Below, in pieces: positions 31,747 through 42,334 of a DNA stretch of 64,000 nt; the stretch's first letter is position 1, and each line of letters begins with the position of its first letter. The DNA is taken from contig CM066290.1 in NCBI GenBank assembly GCA_033816765.1, positions 806,001 through 870,000 on the forward strand, written 5' to 3'. Below the pieces are notes generated by a model. The model had not been told where the DNA came from, searched no databases, and saw only the letters and a program-made list of their open reading frames with translations. This DNA comes from Nothopassalora personata. Taxonomy: Eukaryota > Ascomycota > Dothideomycetes > Mycosphaerellales > Mycosphaerellaceae. The translations under genes were made by a program, and so were the position numbers.

Positions 31747-32260
31747 GGTCAGTAAGCTGTTATGCTCTCGGATGCCTTGTGAGAGGCTTCAATACACTGA
31801 GGAGGTTGTGTCTCCTTTTGCGAGGGCTGCTGTCTCTTTTAAGCAGTTCCATTGCAGAGCAACACGTTTCATCACGATGACTTGATTGCGGTGCAACTTA
31901 GGTGCTGCACGTCGGCTAGGAGCTGCATCACTCGTCTCTACCACTCAGTCATTGGTCAGAGATGATGAAGGATATTGCTATGGATCTGTTGCGAACGTTG
32001 TGACCAATAGACTTGTCCTTCCAGCTTTGTCATCGCTGCAAGGAGGAGGACCCTTCCCGTCATTTTTGTCATACAATTGCTCTTCTTTGAAGGCGACATG
32101 GTCGTTGTCATGTGGAAGATGAAGCGGGCGTTGGTCGCGCCAACCGAGACCGAGGACCGAGGCGAGAAGCGGCAATGCTTGTACGGTACAGTACAACTTC
32201 GCATAGACCTTGAAGGCAGCATCTACATACCTTTCTCAGCTCCGTCGAACCACCGCAAAG
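31747..32260. promoter_or_regulatory. Divergent promoter region between two hydrolase genes
   Basis: 514 bp between opposite start codons. No recognised operator. Confidence 0.45.
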
Positions 32261-33385
32261 ATGGGCATCCTCTCGACGCAGCCCGTCAAGGGCATCTGGA
32301 CATTGATCGCCATTTGCATCGGTGCTGCAAAATTGCCGTTCTGGCTGGTATACTACCTTCCACCTGCGACCCGTCCACATCCGCAATGGAGCTACAAGCA
32401 ATCAGTCCTGGTCCAAATCGTCAGGTCTTTCCTGTGGAATGCTGCCATGGTCCAAATGAAAACACCTCTTTCATTACTTCCTCAGGTCGAGAAGGAGCGA
32501 TGGGTTGTAGTCGAGCCAGCAGCACAGCCATCATACATCAGAGTCGCCATTGCTGACCCTCAAATCAAGCCAGAGGCCGTCGGTGGCACCTGGTATCCGG
32601 CAAAGCCCAGCCTTACTGGAAAGCCAGGCATCGTCGTTCTGCACTTCCATGGTGGCGCATATGTTATTGGAGACGGCAGGACGAAGGATGCAGGCTTTGC
32701 TGCTAAGACATTGATCGCGAACACCGATGCCACTCATGTCTTCGCGCCACAATACAGGCTAGCCTCGAATAAGGGCTGCCGTTTCCCAGCTGCTCTGCAG
32801 GACGCCATTACAACGTATGCTTATCTCGTGAAGAAAGAGGGCATTTCGCCAAGTAAGATCGTGCTGTCCGGAGACAGTGCTGGTGCTAACCTTGCTTTGT
32901 CGCTTACTCGCTACCTGACCGAAAATGGCGATCAGGTCGGGCTCGAAACACCTTTGGCAACTTGGCTCTGGTCCCCTTGGGTCTCGCCTGGTGGCTCTTT
33001 GACTCAGGACAGCTTCAACCGCAGCCCGAACATCAACACAGACTACATCACCGGAGCTTTCGGTCAGTGGGGCGCACAGGCATACCAGCCAAACCCACAA
33101 AGCGGCATCACTCTAGATCATCCGTACATCAACTTCGCCAAGCACGCTTTTTCGACTCCAGTGCCGATCTATGTCTCCACTGGAGAGTGTGAGGTACTTT
33201 TTCATGATGACGTGAAGCTGGCTAAGGACTTGAAGGCTATCAAGGGCAATGTTGTCGAGTTGCAGATTGAGGAGCACGCTGTGCACGATACGATTCTTAC
33301 CGGCAAAATAATGGGCTTTGAGCAGGAGGCAGTGAAGGGAGCGAAGAGAGCTGGCGAATTCCTGCGAAGAGTCACCAGAGGCTGA
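32261..33385 (+). CDS. HSL-type alpha/beta hydrolase (esterase/lipase)
   Basis: 374 residues from MGILSTQPVKGIW; an in-frame ATG at 32210 adds 17 residues and is less likely. A hydrophobic N-terminal helix (LIAICIGAAKLPFWLVYYL) suggests membrane anchoring. The hormone-sensitive-lipase family motif HFHGGAYVIGDG lies near residue 130, the nucleophile elbow VLSGDSAGANLALSL near 206, the acid region STGECEVLFHDDV near 305 and the catalytic His in EEHAVHDT near 335. The family cleaves short-chain esters; fungal members often act on steryl esters, lactones or secondary metabolites, but I cannot choose a substrate. Confidence 0.92.
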   Translation: MGILSTQPVKGIWTLIAICIGAAKLPFWLVYYLPPATRPHPQWSYKQSVLVQIVRSFLWNAAMVQMKTPLSLLPQVEKERWVVVEPAAQPSYIRVAIADPQIKPEAVGGTWYPAKPSLTGKPGIVVLHFHGGAYVIGDGRTKDAGFAAKTLIANTDATHVFAPQYRLASNKGCRFPAALQDAITTYAYLVKKEGISPSKIVLSGDSAGANLALSLTRYLTENGDQVGLETPLATWLWSPWVSPGGSLTQDSFNRSPNINTDYITGAFGQWGAQAYQPNPQSGITLDHPYINFAKHAFSTPVPIYVSTGECEVLFHDDVKLAKDLKAIKGNVVELQIEEHAVHDTILTGKIMGFEQEAVKGAKRAGEFLRRVTRG

Positions 33386-33716
33386 TCTATCGAGCCATCT
33401 TACGCGATCTACAGTTACACTGGTGAACACCATCTTGGTGGTAATACAGGATCTTGACGGAAAATTGTACATATCTCAGCTACCCGCATGGCAGATCGTG
33501 GTAGACGGCAAATGCAGCAGTGGCACACGCGCTCCGTTCAATCTCGTTGATTCGGTAGAGCATATCGTAGCGATCCGCTCGACAGTATGATGTTGTCGCC
33601 GCCTTGAGGCATCACTGCATGGAGCTTCGCAACAGTCACCACGGTGCCCTCAGCAGACCGAAACACTTCAAGCATTTCGGTACTTTCTTACTGGTCCTTT
33701 TCAACAACTACCCATC
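33386..33716. other. Intergenic, no gene seen
   Basis: Downstream of the esterase and upstream of the next plus-strand gene. Nothing recognised. Confidence 0.4.
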
Positions 33717-34313
33717 ATGAACATCTCAAATCTTCACCACCCGCGCCCTCACGGCATTGCCTTGGTGCCGCAACCACGACAGTACTGGAACCAAAGAGCG
33801 TACTACAAGCAAGACGACTTCCTCCCACTTCCTCGTGCCGGCATCCAAAATATTACTCGACGTGTACCCGACCATGTAGCATGCCAAGCAACACGAGTAC
33901 TGTTCGCCTGCAGCCACGTCTTGCACGAGCATCTCCCGTGCAAAGGGGCAGGCATGCGCGGCAAGCCATGTCCACTGATGAACAGCTATGCACCGCGGCA
34001 TCGTGACGACGTCTGTATCAGGTGTGCCGCAAAGGAAGGTAACACCATGCAGGTCTCGGATCTGCTCAAGCCGCGGCACCTCTTCCTGCAAGGTGATCCT
34101 GCAGATAAGTACCGCGAGTATGGCGGCACACATGTGTGGCAGCCACAAAAGTACCGGTTCGATCAGACCACCAGGGTTGGAGAACGCAAGAAGGCTGAGC
34201 AAGAGGAGAGGAAGACGGGCGTAAAAGATGTTTGGAAGACGAAGCCAGTGTCGCCGCTCGCCACGGGAACGAAGGAGAAGATGAAGGGTACAGCACCGAT
34301 GAAAAGCCGCTAA
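33717..34313 (+). CDS. Hypothetical Cys/His-containing protein, 198 aa
   Basis: Start MNISNLHHPRPHGIALVPQ. The middle holds regularly spaced Cys and His (ACQATRVLFACSHVLHEHLP, then CKGAGMRGKPCP and VCIRCAAKEG), which could bind zinc. The C-terminal third is Lys/Glu-rich (RVGERKKAEQEERKTG). No signal peptide or membrane segment. I do not recognise a named family. Small zinc-binding proteins of this kind are common and lineage-specific in filamentous ascomycetes. Confidence 0.65.
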   Translation: MNISNLHHPRPHGIALVPQPRQYWNQRAYYKQDDFLPLPRAGIQNITRRVPDHVACQATRVLFACSHVLHEHLPCKGAGMRGKPCPLMNSYAPRHRDDVCIRCAAKEGNTMQVSDLLKPRHLFLQGDPADKYREYGGTHVWQPQKYRFDQTTRVGERKKAEQEERKTGVKDVWKTKPVSPLATGTKEKMKGTAPMKSR

Positions 34314-34459
34314 TGAATGCTGGGCGAGCAGGTGAATGGAAGGCGGAAAGTGAATCTGAACCAGGCAGATGGGAGGCGCTTTGCTTGGCGCTTCGAATAA
34401 GTAGTTGCATATGTGATCTTCTTTCTTCTTTCTGACTTGACTCCTTCACCCGGCAGCCG

Positions 34460-35176
34460 ATGACCTATCCGAATCGCAACTGCTCAAAAGGCACCAACAG
34501 ACTACACCGCACAGCATCTCTGCGACATTCGGAAAGTGTCGAGTCTACTCACGATCCATACTTGCGTCGCGCATCTGCCAACTCGTCAACTATGCTATTT
34601 TCGGGGGGCAGACCAAGTCCTCTCGACGGCTCCACGCCCCTGATTGAGGACGAGTCCGACGCTCCGTACTCCAGCATCCGCTCCACGCCATGCCCACCAG
34701 GACGGGATGCGACGTCTCAGGCGTACAGTGAGTCTACTCATCCACCACCACCATCAAGCAACCGCGCCACTCCTGGCGACCCAGAAATCGCCAGCGCCCC
34801 GCCACGCCATCTTGAGGGCCGTCAGACCGCTGCTTCTACAGGAGAAGAACGTCACCTCAAGGAGTCTATCGCTTCACTGCGTCAGAAGCTGGAGGATTCC
34901 ACTGCACTCATCGACAGACTACACCTTCGTAACGAAGTCTGCCGCCTTGAGAATGAGTTGAATGACAAGAAGCTTCAGCAGGCTGAGATTGAGCAGCAGT
35001 CTGTCAAGGAGGAAGCGTCCAAAGCTACTGAGGCTAGCCGCAAGAGCCAGACGGTGCTGGGTTCGGTCCTGTGCTTCCTTTTGCTGGCTCTTGTGGTGTA
35101 CGTCAGCTGGTCGCTGTTCTGTTCGCCAGAGGTATCGTACGTCCGTCGACGAAGGAGGGCATTGCTGGGACTGTGA
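34460..35176 (+). CDS. Single-span membrane protein with coiled coil (paralog A)
   Basis: 238 residues: a Ser/Pro-rich N-terminal half, a predicted coiled coil at about 128-195 (ESIASLRQKLEDSTALIDRL, then RLENELNDKKLQQAEIEQQ), a hydrophobic segment at about 206-225 (VLGSVLCFLLLALVVYVSW) and a short basic tail (EVSYVRRRRRALLGL). There is no signal peptide, so it may be tail-anchored. The coiled-coil start and the tail are shared with the next gene. An in-frame ATG at 34592 is an alternative start. Function unknown. Confidence 0.7.
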   Translation: MTYPNRNCSKGTNRLHRTASLRHSESVESTHDPYLRRASANSSTMLFSGGRPSPLDGSTPLIEDESDAPYSSIRSTPCPPGRDATSQAYSESTHPPPPSSNRATPGDPEIASAPPRHLEGRQTAASTGEERHLKESIASLRQKLEDSTALIDRLHLRNEVCRLENELNDKKLQQAEIEQQSVKEEASKATEASRKSQTVLGSVLCFLLLALVVYVSWSLFCSPEVSYVRRRRRALLGL

Positions 35177-35560
35177 GCCGGTTGGGTAAGGATGAGTGAG
35201 ACATGTAAGCAGGCTGGAAGTAGAGACACTGCACAAATAGATCAGTAAGATATCATCTGTAAAATAGCCAGTATGAGACACTATCTGAGCCGGTCTCTGA
35301 CGCCGATTCACCATTGACTGTGGATGAAGCTCGCTGGTGTCAGCGAGTGAATCGTAGAAGTGAATTCCAACAGTTTTGACTTACAGCACTGGACACACGA
35401 CGCCAGCTTGCGTGCATATATCATGCGTTGCGTAGTATCCTGAGCTAAAGTCTGTCAGATCAGACCAAACTTGCAAGCCCAAAGCACAACTTTCAGTGCA
35501 GCAAAGCATCAACCCTCCTGAAACATCCATATCGACAACACTGTTCGATTTGCAACAAAC
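35177..35560. other. Intergenic between tandem paralogs
   Basis: No gene seen. Confidence 0.4.
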
Positions 35561-36661
35561 ATGTTCACACCCAATCGCTGCGAGCACGATAGAATCCATC
35601 GCAATCTATCTCCAGGGGCAGCTTGCGACTCCATCTCCAAGGCAGAAGCAGACGAAATCGTCACTCCAAGGCGAGCACCTACAAAACAATCGATAGCTTC
35701 AGCTGCGACCAAGAATACAGCTTCTCCCGACCATTTCACTCCCACGTCTTCCTCCGTTCCTGTCCAGCCGGGTGCAAGATCTACAGCGTCGACGGTATCA
35801 GACCATCCAGCAACGCCAACTCCAGCACCACGCGGGTCAACGCTCACCCTTTCTGCTCCTGGAGAACTCACGCCACAGGCGACCCAAGAAAGTGCCGTTG
35901 AGCAACAGCCCGACGACGACTTCGACATCGGGGAGAACATCAACGTCGCCTCAAGACGTTCAAGTCCGGCATCCAGCGGAGAGGGCAGCAACATCGCCAA
36001 CGAACCGTCTCAGCCAGACTTCGAAATGGGAGACAACATCCGTGTAGCTCCCCACCAGTCCCTCATGCACGAAAGGGCGCCCTCTTCAACAAGCACAGTC
36101 CTCGTCCCCGAGACACCTTTCGTCAACGGACGACCAGTACCTCAGGACGCAGGTCCTCCCGACCGCCAAGATCCACCTCAACGTCGCATCTCTTCAGCTG
36201 CTCGTGAGGCAGTCCCTGCGCCAGCTTCCAATGATATGGCACAGCACATGACCGATCTCGAGATTCAGCATCTGCGCCGCTCTCGTGCACAGTATGCGCA
36301 CGAGCTAGAGGAGAGCACCGGTCTCGTCGACCGTCTCCAGACCCAGCGACAGATCCACGAGGCTGATGCAGCCATCAAGGGGGCTATGATCGGCCAGCTT
36401 GGAGAAGACAGGGAAAAGGCGTGGCAGCGGACGGGTGAGGCAGAGGAGCAGAGGAGGAGGACCACAATGCGGCTTGGTTTGGCCTTGGCGCTGCTCGTGT
36501 GCAATGTGCTGGCCTATGCATGTTGGTGCGTCTATATGTGGCCGGAGATGGAGTATATCCGCGTGCGGCGAATCCAGGTGCTGCGGCATGACTTGCTCTT
36601 GCTTACAGATGGCGTTGAAGAATGTTGTGTCAGTCCAGCAAACCACACTCACTTCCACTAA
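35561..36661 (+). CDS. Single-span membrane protein with coiled coil (paralog B)
   Basis: 366 residues laid out like the preceding gene: a long Ser/Thr/Pro-rich disordered N-terminus containing a repeated motif (DDDFDIGENINVA near 114 and DFEMGDNIRVA near 151), a coiled coil at about 225-300 (YAHELEESTGLVDRLQTQRQ), a hydrophobic span at about 307-327 (LGLALALLVCNVLAYACWCV) and a tail MEYIRVRRIQVLRHD. ELEESTGLVDRL here aligns with KLEDSTALIDRL in paralog A, and EMEYIRVRR with EVSYVRRRR. This supports a tandem duplication with strong divergence. Function unknown. Confidence 0.7.
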   Translation: MFTPNRCEHDRIHRNLSPGAACDSISKAEADEIVTPRRAPTKQSIASAATKNTASPDHFTPTSSSVPVQPGARSTASTVSDHPATPTPAPRGSTLTLSAPGELTPQATQESAVEQQPDDDFDIGENINVASRRSSPASSGEGSNIANEPSQPDFEMGDNIRVAPHQSLMHERAPSSTSTVLVPETPFVNGRPVPQDAGPPDRQDPPQRRISSAAREAVPAPASNDMAQHMTDLEIQHLRRSRAQYAHELEESTGLVDRLQTQRQIHEADAAIKGAMIGQLGEDREKAWQRTGEAEEQRRRTTMRLGLALALLVCNVLAYACWCVYMWPEMEYIRVRRIQVLRHDLLLLTDGVEECCVSPANHTHFH

Positions 36662-36848
36662 ACTTAGCTAGTGCTCATCAAGTCTTTATTTGGGTCACCT
36701 ATACGACAGCTGGCTTTGATTAGACTTTGATGGCTCCGGCATCGGCACGAGAAGCATTTGATGACCACCCAAAAGTTTCGTGAGACTTAGCTCTGAGGTA
36801 CTGTGCACATACATACCTTACTGTAGATAGGCACATATCATAATAACC

Positions 36849-38987
36849 ATGTTGGCTCTACGAACGAGTGCCTCTGCGCACTCAGCCCGGTGGTCGAGCA
36901 GCCAATGGCACTCAATGTATGTGTGCTCCCTGCTCGCCGTTGCCACAACGTCTTGATACGTCAAATGGTTATTTCCTTGGCCTAGCTTTGGCGAAAAATA
37001 ACACTCGAGTGTGACCCATTCATTGTACGAAGCGCTCGACTGACCACCCCCCATCTCAGGCGAACGTTATCGAGCTCAGCACGACGATCCAAACAGCCAT
37101 TTCCCAACGAAGCAAAGGGCCTCAATGTCGTCTCGAAACACATCACCCAACCGAAGGCGCAGGGCGCATCACAGGCCATGCTATACGCCACCGGTCTCGA
37201 TGAGGAGGATATGCACAAGGCGCAGGTTGGCATCTCGTCTGTCTGGTACGGTGGCAATCCTTGCAACATGCACTTGATGGACTTGAACCACAAGGTGAAA
37301 GAGGGCGTGGAAAAGGCTGGATTGTTGGGCATGCAATTCAATACAATCGGTGTATCAGATGCCATCAGTATGGTATGTCTAGCCGTGGCGCACGCTGTCG
37401 TGGCTTGGAGATGTGCTTTGCACGACGCGCTCACATCCTGTACCAAGGCGTTGCTACGAGCTTCTTGAGCTAACAACACTCTCTGCGCAGGGCACATCCG
37501 GTATGCGATATTCCCTACAAAGCAGAGACTTGATCGCAGACTCGATCGAAACCGTCATGGGTGGGCAGTGGTACGACGCAAACATCAGTATACCTGGTTG
37601 CGACAAGAACATGCCCGGTGTCATCATGGCTATGGCAAGAGTGAACAGACCCAGTTTGATGGTCTATGGAGGCACAATCGCGGCAGGGTGTGGTGTGAAG
37701 CCACGGAACGCCAAGCTGGATATCGTGTCTGCTTTCCAGTCATACGGCCAGTTTCTGAGTGGGGAGATCGACGAGGAAGAGCGATTCGACATTGTGCGAA
37801 ACTCGATTCCAGGCTGTGGCGCATGCGGTGGCATGTACACGGCCAACACTCTCGCATCCGTCATCGAAGTCATGGGCATGTCGCTTCCTGGCTCATCGTC
37901 GAACCCAGCAGCCAGTAAGGCGAAGCAGCTCGAATGCTTAGCAGCAGGACCAGCGATTCGCAACTTGCTCAAGGAAGACATCCGGCCAACCGACATTTTG
38001 ACACGTGAAGCCTTCAGGGACGCCATGGTCATCGTCAACATCACGGGTGGTTCCACCAATGCAGTCTTACACTTGATCGCTATCGCGCACTCTGTCGGCA
38101 TCGACCTGTCCATTGACGACTTCCAGGAAGTCACCGACTCGACTCCCTTTCTCGCGGACCTCAAGCCATCTGGTAAATACGTCTTCGAAGATCTCTACAA
38201 CATCGGTGGTACTCCATCTTTGACAAAGTTCCTGCTGAAAGAAGGACTGCTCAGCGGAAACCGCATGACTGCGACCGGTAAAACCTTAAAGGAGAACGTC
38301 GAGAAGGCGACGGACTTCCCAGCAGACCAAGACATCATTCGACCTTTCAGCAACCCCATCAAGAAGACCGGCCACATCCAGATTCTGCGCGGCTCGTTGG
38401 CACCTGGTGGCTCGGTCGGCAAGATCACAGGCAAGGAAGGCACTGTTTTCACAGGCAGGGCCAAGTGCTATGACGCTGAAGACCTCTTCATCGAAGCCCT
38501 TGAGCGAGGCGAAATCAAGAAGGGCGAGAAGACTGTCATCATCATCCGATACGAAGGACCAAAGGGTGGACCTGGTATGCCAGAGATGTTGAAGCCATCC
38601 TCGGCCATCATGGGAGCAGGTCTTGGCAACGATGTCGCTTTGATCACCGATGGACGTTTCTCTGGTGGATCTCACGGTTTCCTGATAGGTCACGTCACCC
38701 CCGAGGCACAAGAAGGTGGTCCAATTGGTCTCGCGAGAGATGGCGACGAGATCACGATCGATGCCGAGAAGCGTGTCATCGATATCAACAACATCACCGA
38801 GGAAGAGCTGGAGCGGAGACGGCAAGAATTCGTGCCACCGCCACTCAAGTACCAAAAAGGTGTACTTTTCAAGTACGCGAGGAACGTCCAGGACGCCAGC
38901 CATGGATGTATCACCGACGCCAACATCAGCACCGCGGAGCTCGACAGTGCAGGAGGTGCTGCGGATGCTTTTGGGGTGCAAAAGTGA
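36849..38987 (+). CDS. ILV3: Dihydroxy-acid dehydratase (mitochondrial)
   Basis: Three exons (36849-36916, 37060-37372, 37491-38987) encode 625 residues. Introns: 143 nt (GTATGT, CTGAC, CTCAG) and 118 nt (GTATGT, CTAAC, GCAG). The Fe-S enzyme dehydrates dihydroxy-acids in valine and isoleucine synthesis. The N-terminus [19 protein letters not shown] is a mitochondrial presequence. The cluster cysteines appear in [22 protein letters not shown] and [13 protein letters not shown]. Other IlvD/Edd motifs include [21 protein letters not shown] and [12 protein letters not shown]. The first intron splits the presequence from the mature enzyme at an ATG codon. Complete and intact. Confidence 0.97.
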
Positions 38988-39556
38988 GCTACATCATTGA
39001 CAATGTACATAGCAGCATGGCGTCGGGGCGCAGGAACGTCGAATGTATACGGTTCCAATATTAAGGTAAGGGCGTTTGTCATAGTGGCCGGCGAGCCAAC
39101 GTATGCATGGAGCATATCGGCGGGCGTGAGTAGCGCTTTATGCCGTACTACTAAACATGTATTGACTATTCTCGATCTCGATTCTATCCTTCACTGGCCT
39201 CTCGCGCATTGAGGTCCGCTCACGCAAGGCGCAGTATCAAGCGACTTTCTTGAGAGATACTCCGTGACCCGTGACCTCACCCACAAAGACCAGGACCGAT
39301 CGACACGACAACAAGCTGCCTAGCAAGATCCCACGACTGTGCCTTCTTCATGCACGATACGATTCCAGTGTATATATAGTCAAATTTCCGATGCAACGCA
39401 GCGTCTCTCCACCACCCACCAATCCCGACACCCGCCGCAAGACACTCCTCTCCTCTCCTGACCTAAGTATCCCTTCGATCCTATCCTTCCTACTCGTACG
39501 AACGAACGAACGACCGATCCGTCCGGTCGCGAAACAACCTTCCAACCCGCAGCATC

Positions 39557-39949
39557 ATGCCTTGCCAAACCAAACCTGGCACGCCCACCGGGTCCTTTAG
39601 CAGCAGCACTGAATACCACCCCACCCCACCACCCCAATCGAAAGCGAAAGTGAAATTGAAAGCGAAAGACTCGCGCGCAAGCCGCATGGAGAAAGGAGAA
39701 AGGAGAAAAATTCCACGCCAAAATTTAAAAACTCCCCCCCCCCCGGTCCCTAACGAAAAAAAAAGAAGAAAAGAGGTCAGTCCCTCCAGCACAAATATCC
39801 TTCCCCCCCTCCCCCCCTCCAGCGTGTCACGATGCATTCGGCCAAAACACAGTGGAGGAAGACTGCAGCGGAAGCTTCAATTTTTTTTAATTTTTTTATT
39901 TTTTCACCACCGGACACACTCACTCACTCACTACACATTTCGGAGCTAA
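39557..39949 (+). CDS. Doubtful low-complexity frame, 130 aa
   Basis: Opens MPCQTKPGTPTGSFSSS about 180 bp after a TATA-like box and a CT-rich tract, but is made of Pro, Lys and Ser runs and homopolymer-derived stretches. It may be an untranslated RNA leader instead. Reported only because the upstream promoter-like context is good. Confidence 0.15.
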   Translation: MPCQTKPGTPTGSFSSSTEYHPTPPPQSKAKVKLKAKDSRASRMEKGERRKIPRQNLKTPPPPVPNEKKRRKEVSPSSTNILPPLPPSSVSRCIRPKHSGGRLQRKLQFFLIFLFFHHRTHSLTHYTFRS

Positions 39950-40047
39950 CCCCGAGCGCAGGCCGCGCTCTACGTGAGGTGATGTGGGAATTCTCGAACG
40001 AGGAGAAGATGGGGTTTGAAAATTGGCCGCGGTCATGGACGTTGGGA

Positions 40048-40078
40048 GGGAGGAAGGAAGGAAGGAAGGAAGGAAGGA
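40048..40078. repeat. GGAA/AAGG tetranucleotide repeat
   Basis: Perfect tandem repeat of about seven units in the intergenic region upstream of the G13 run. Confidence 0.9.
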
Positions 40079-40684
40079 GATGGTGTTGCTTGATGCGCGG
40101 GCTGTGGAGCTGGTCAATGGTCATGTCATGCAGGGGTATATTGAGTCACGAGCGCTGGGTCGATGAGATGGGGGGGGGGGGGTTTCTTTCTTTGCCTATG
40201 ATGGAAATGAGTCCGGAGGGGTAAGGAGTAGTGAGTGGATCCTGGTGGGGTTTCCGTGGGTTGGAGATGATGTTGGTGAGAAGAGGGTCATGTAGGATCA
40301 GGCTGTTGGGCGGGCGGGATAGATTTGGTGGTGAGCTGTGTCGTTTTGGTGAGAGGTGGGTTCGACTTGAGCGTGTGGCGATAAGAATTTCCGTCGTGTA
40401 TGGTGCCGTTCTGCGAGGTGGTTTAGACTGGCGGGGTGTTTCGCGGAGTGTTGGTGTTCAGGAGGTTAGTTCAATCATAATTTGTCTTCACATTCATTCG
40501 GTATGGCTCTGTCTCGCGGTTCTCTTCCATTTATTCTCAGTTTCGCGTATTGTAGCGTCCTTGAGGGCTGGGATGTTGTGCTCTTCCAGAGCGGAGCAGG
40601 GTGTCAGCAAACCACCTGACGTCTTCAGGCGAACGAGAGAATGAGTGTCATTGTACGCAGATTTTATGGCACTGTGTTCAACTG

Positions 40685-42334
40685 TCAATACGTCGTCTCC
40701 TTAATCCCAGCCGTATACGCATCCTTATCAAGGTGCCTGGTCATCGCCACACCCTGTGTGCCAGGATCATCGGCGTCAAAGTCGAGGCTCTCGGGCACCT
40801 GTAAGCCATCTTTGGCATACCGAGACAGAACAGTGACACTCTGTCCATCGCGATACAGCCACAGATCGCCAGTCTGTTTCTGCCACTCAGTGACTTTCTC
40901 GCGCATCTCAACTAGAAGGTCTTTATGCTTCTCGTCGTTGGCCAAATTATTGATCTCTTGAGGATCTCGCTCCAGATCATAGAGCTCCTCGGCTGGGCGG
41001 AAAATGTAGTCTTTCAACGTTCTGTTGCCCACCATGACTGGCGGAGGCATGTTACGAATCTCCTCGAAAGCACGGCTAGCGTAAAGATCTGCGGCGAAAG
41101 GGAAGTCTAGGCGCCAAGCTATGTTGCGGTGGTATTTGTAGCGCTGCGTACGGATGATTCGGGTGGGCCAGTAGTTCTGCATCTCGTGGAAGGTGTGGCT
41201 GCCAAAGATCTCCTGGGGCCAGTCTTGGGTCTCGTGATTCTGATGAGACGAGAGCAGCGGGAGGAACGAACGCCCGCGACGTTGTGGTGATGCGGAGTTC
41301 GATCGCGTAGATAGCGATATGCCAGCCCAGTCGAGCATGGTCGGAAGGATGTCAACGAAAGAGATCATGTTCGTATTGACGGTGCCTGCACTCGCTTCTG
41401 GAGACCTCACGATCAGTGGTAGGTGGATGCCAGCATCGTACAGTGTAGTTTTCGAATTGATAAACGGCGGGCCATTATCAGAGGTAAAGACAACGAGGGT
41501 GTCGTCGGCAAGCCCTTGCCTTTCGAGGGCTTCAAGGATGAGGCCAACGCCGGTGTCGGTTCTGTTGATCGCCTTGTAGTACTCGACGAACTCTGCTCGG
41601 GTCTGAGGTAGATCGTTGATCCAGTGCGGAATGTCTACCTCATCCTGCTCGACTGCGGGTATGGAGATGCTGTCGCCGTACTGCTCCGGAACATTGCCGA
41701 ATCCTCCTCTGGTTTGAATGTCTCGATGTGGGTCAATGTAGCCTACGGTGAGGAAGAATGGCTTGTCCTCAGCCTTGGCAGCTCGGAAGAAAGCTTCGCC
41801 TTCACCGGCGGCCCGAGCCACGTCTCTCGTGTCGCTCTCTTTCCTCACCTGCCAAGGATATGTTTCAGGCGGACCGACGTGGATTTTGCCCACTATGCCA
41901 GTCTTATAGCCGGCCTCGTTGAACAACCGAGGGGCAGTGTCGATGTGAGCAAAAGTCTGCAGTGGTGATAAGCACGGCAAGAAGGCAGCGCGAATGCGGG
42001 CGAATGCGATCCGCCTACCTGAAAGTGTGTACGGAACCAATGCAGACCGTACTGCCCATTTTCGTGAGTGTGAAGACCCGTATATAGAGTCGATCGAGAG
42101 CCGCTGCAAGACGCGGTGCTCGCGAATGCGTTATCAAACCTCACGCCCGCGCGGGCGAGCGTGTCGAGAGCGGGGGTCTTGATGGACGTGCAGCCATAGC
42201 AGCCTACGAACTTGCCCAGGTCATCTTGTGGCGGTCAGCTTGATCTTAAGAATAATAATAAGAGCCGAATGGTCCGCCGCACCTGCAATGAGCAGCAGGA
42301 TGTTGTTCTTCTTCTTCTTGTGCTGTTCAGCCAT
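40685..42334 (-). CDS. Sulfatase, N-sulfoglucosamine sulfohydrolase-like
   Basis: Three exons (42334-42283, 42224-42019, 41956-40685) encode 509 residues; introns are 58 nt (GTGCGG, CTGAC, CAAG) and 62 nt (GTAGGC...GCAG). The protein starts MAEQHKKKKNNILLLIADDL, giving the metal-binding Asp18-Asp19 directly and no signal peptide. The sulfatase signature reads ASCSGSRSTLYTGLHTHENG, with Cys57 as the residue that would become formylglycine; Gly59 replaces the usual Pro. The context around it (NGQYGLHWFRTHF) is most like heparan N-sulfatases (SGSH type). Other motifs: KTGIVGKIHVGP, VGYIDPHRD and VVFTSDNGPPF. The C-terminal QEINNLANDE block is typical. Likely role: sulfate release from organic sulfates. 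Confidence 0.9.

Larger units (their letters stand above)
38988..40684. other. 1.7-kb intergenic region with low-complexity tracts
   Basis: Contains a TATA-like tatatatag at about 39371-39379, then a CT-rich stretch to about 39500, a C11 run (39734-39744), T-runs (about 39881-39905), a GGAA/AAGG repeat (40048-40078) and a G13 run (40170-40182). The TATA box plus pyrimidine tract looks like a strong fungal promoter facing right, but the only frame behind it is low complexity. Confidence 0.55.

Noticed and set aside
38286..38981. 231-residue minus-strand open frame
   Set aside because: Antisense of ILV3, which is certain from its motifs.
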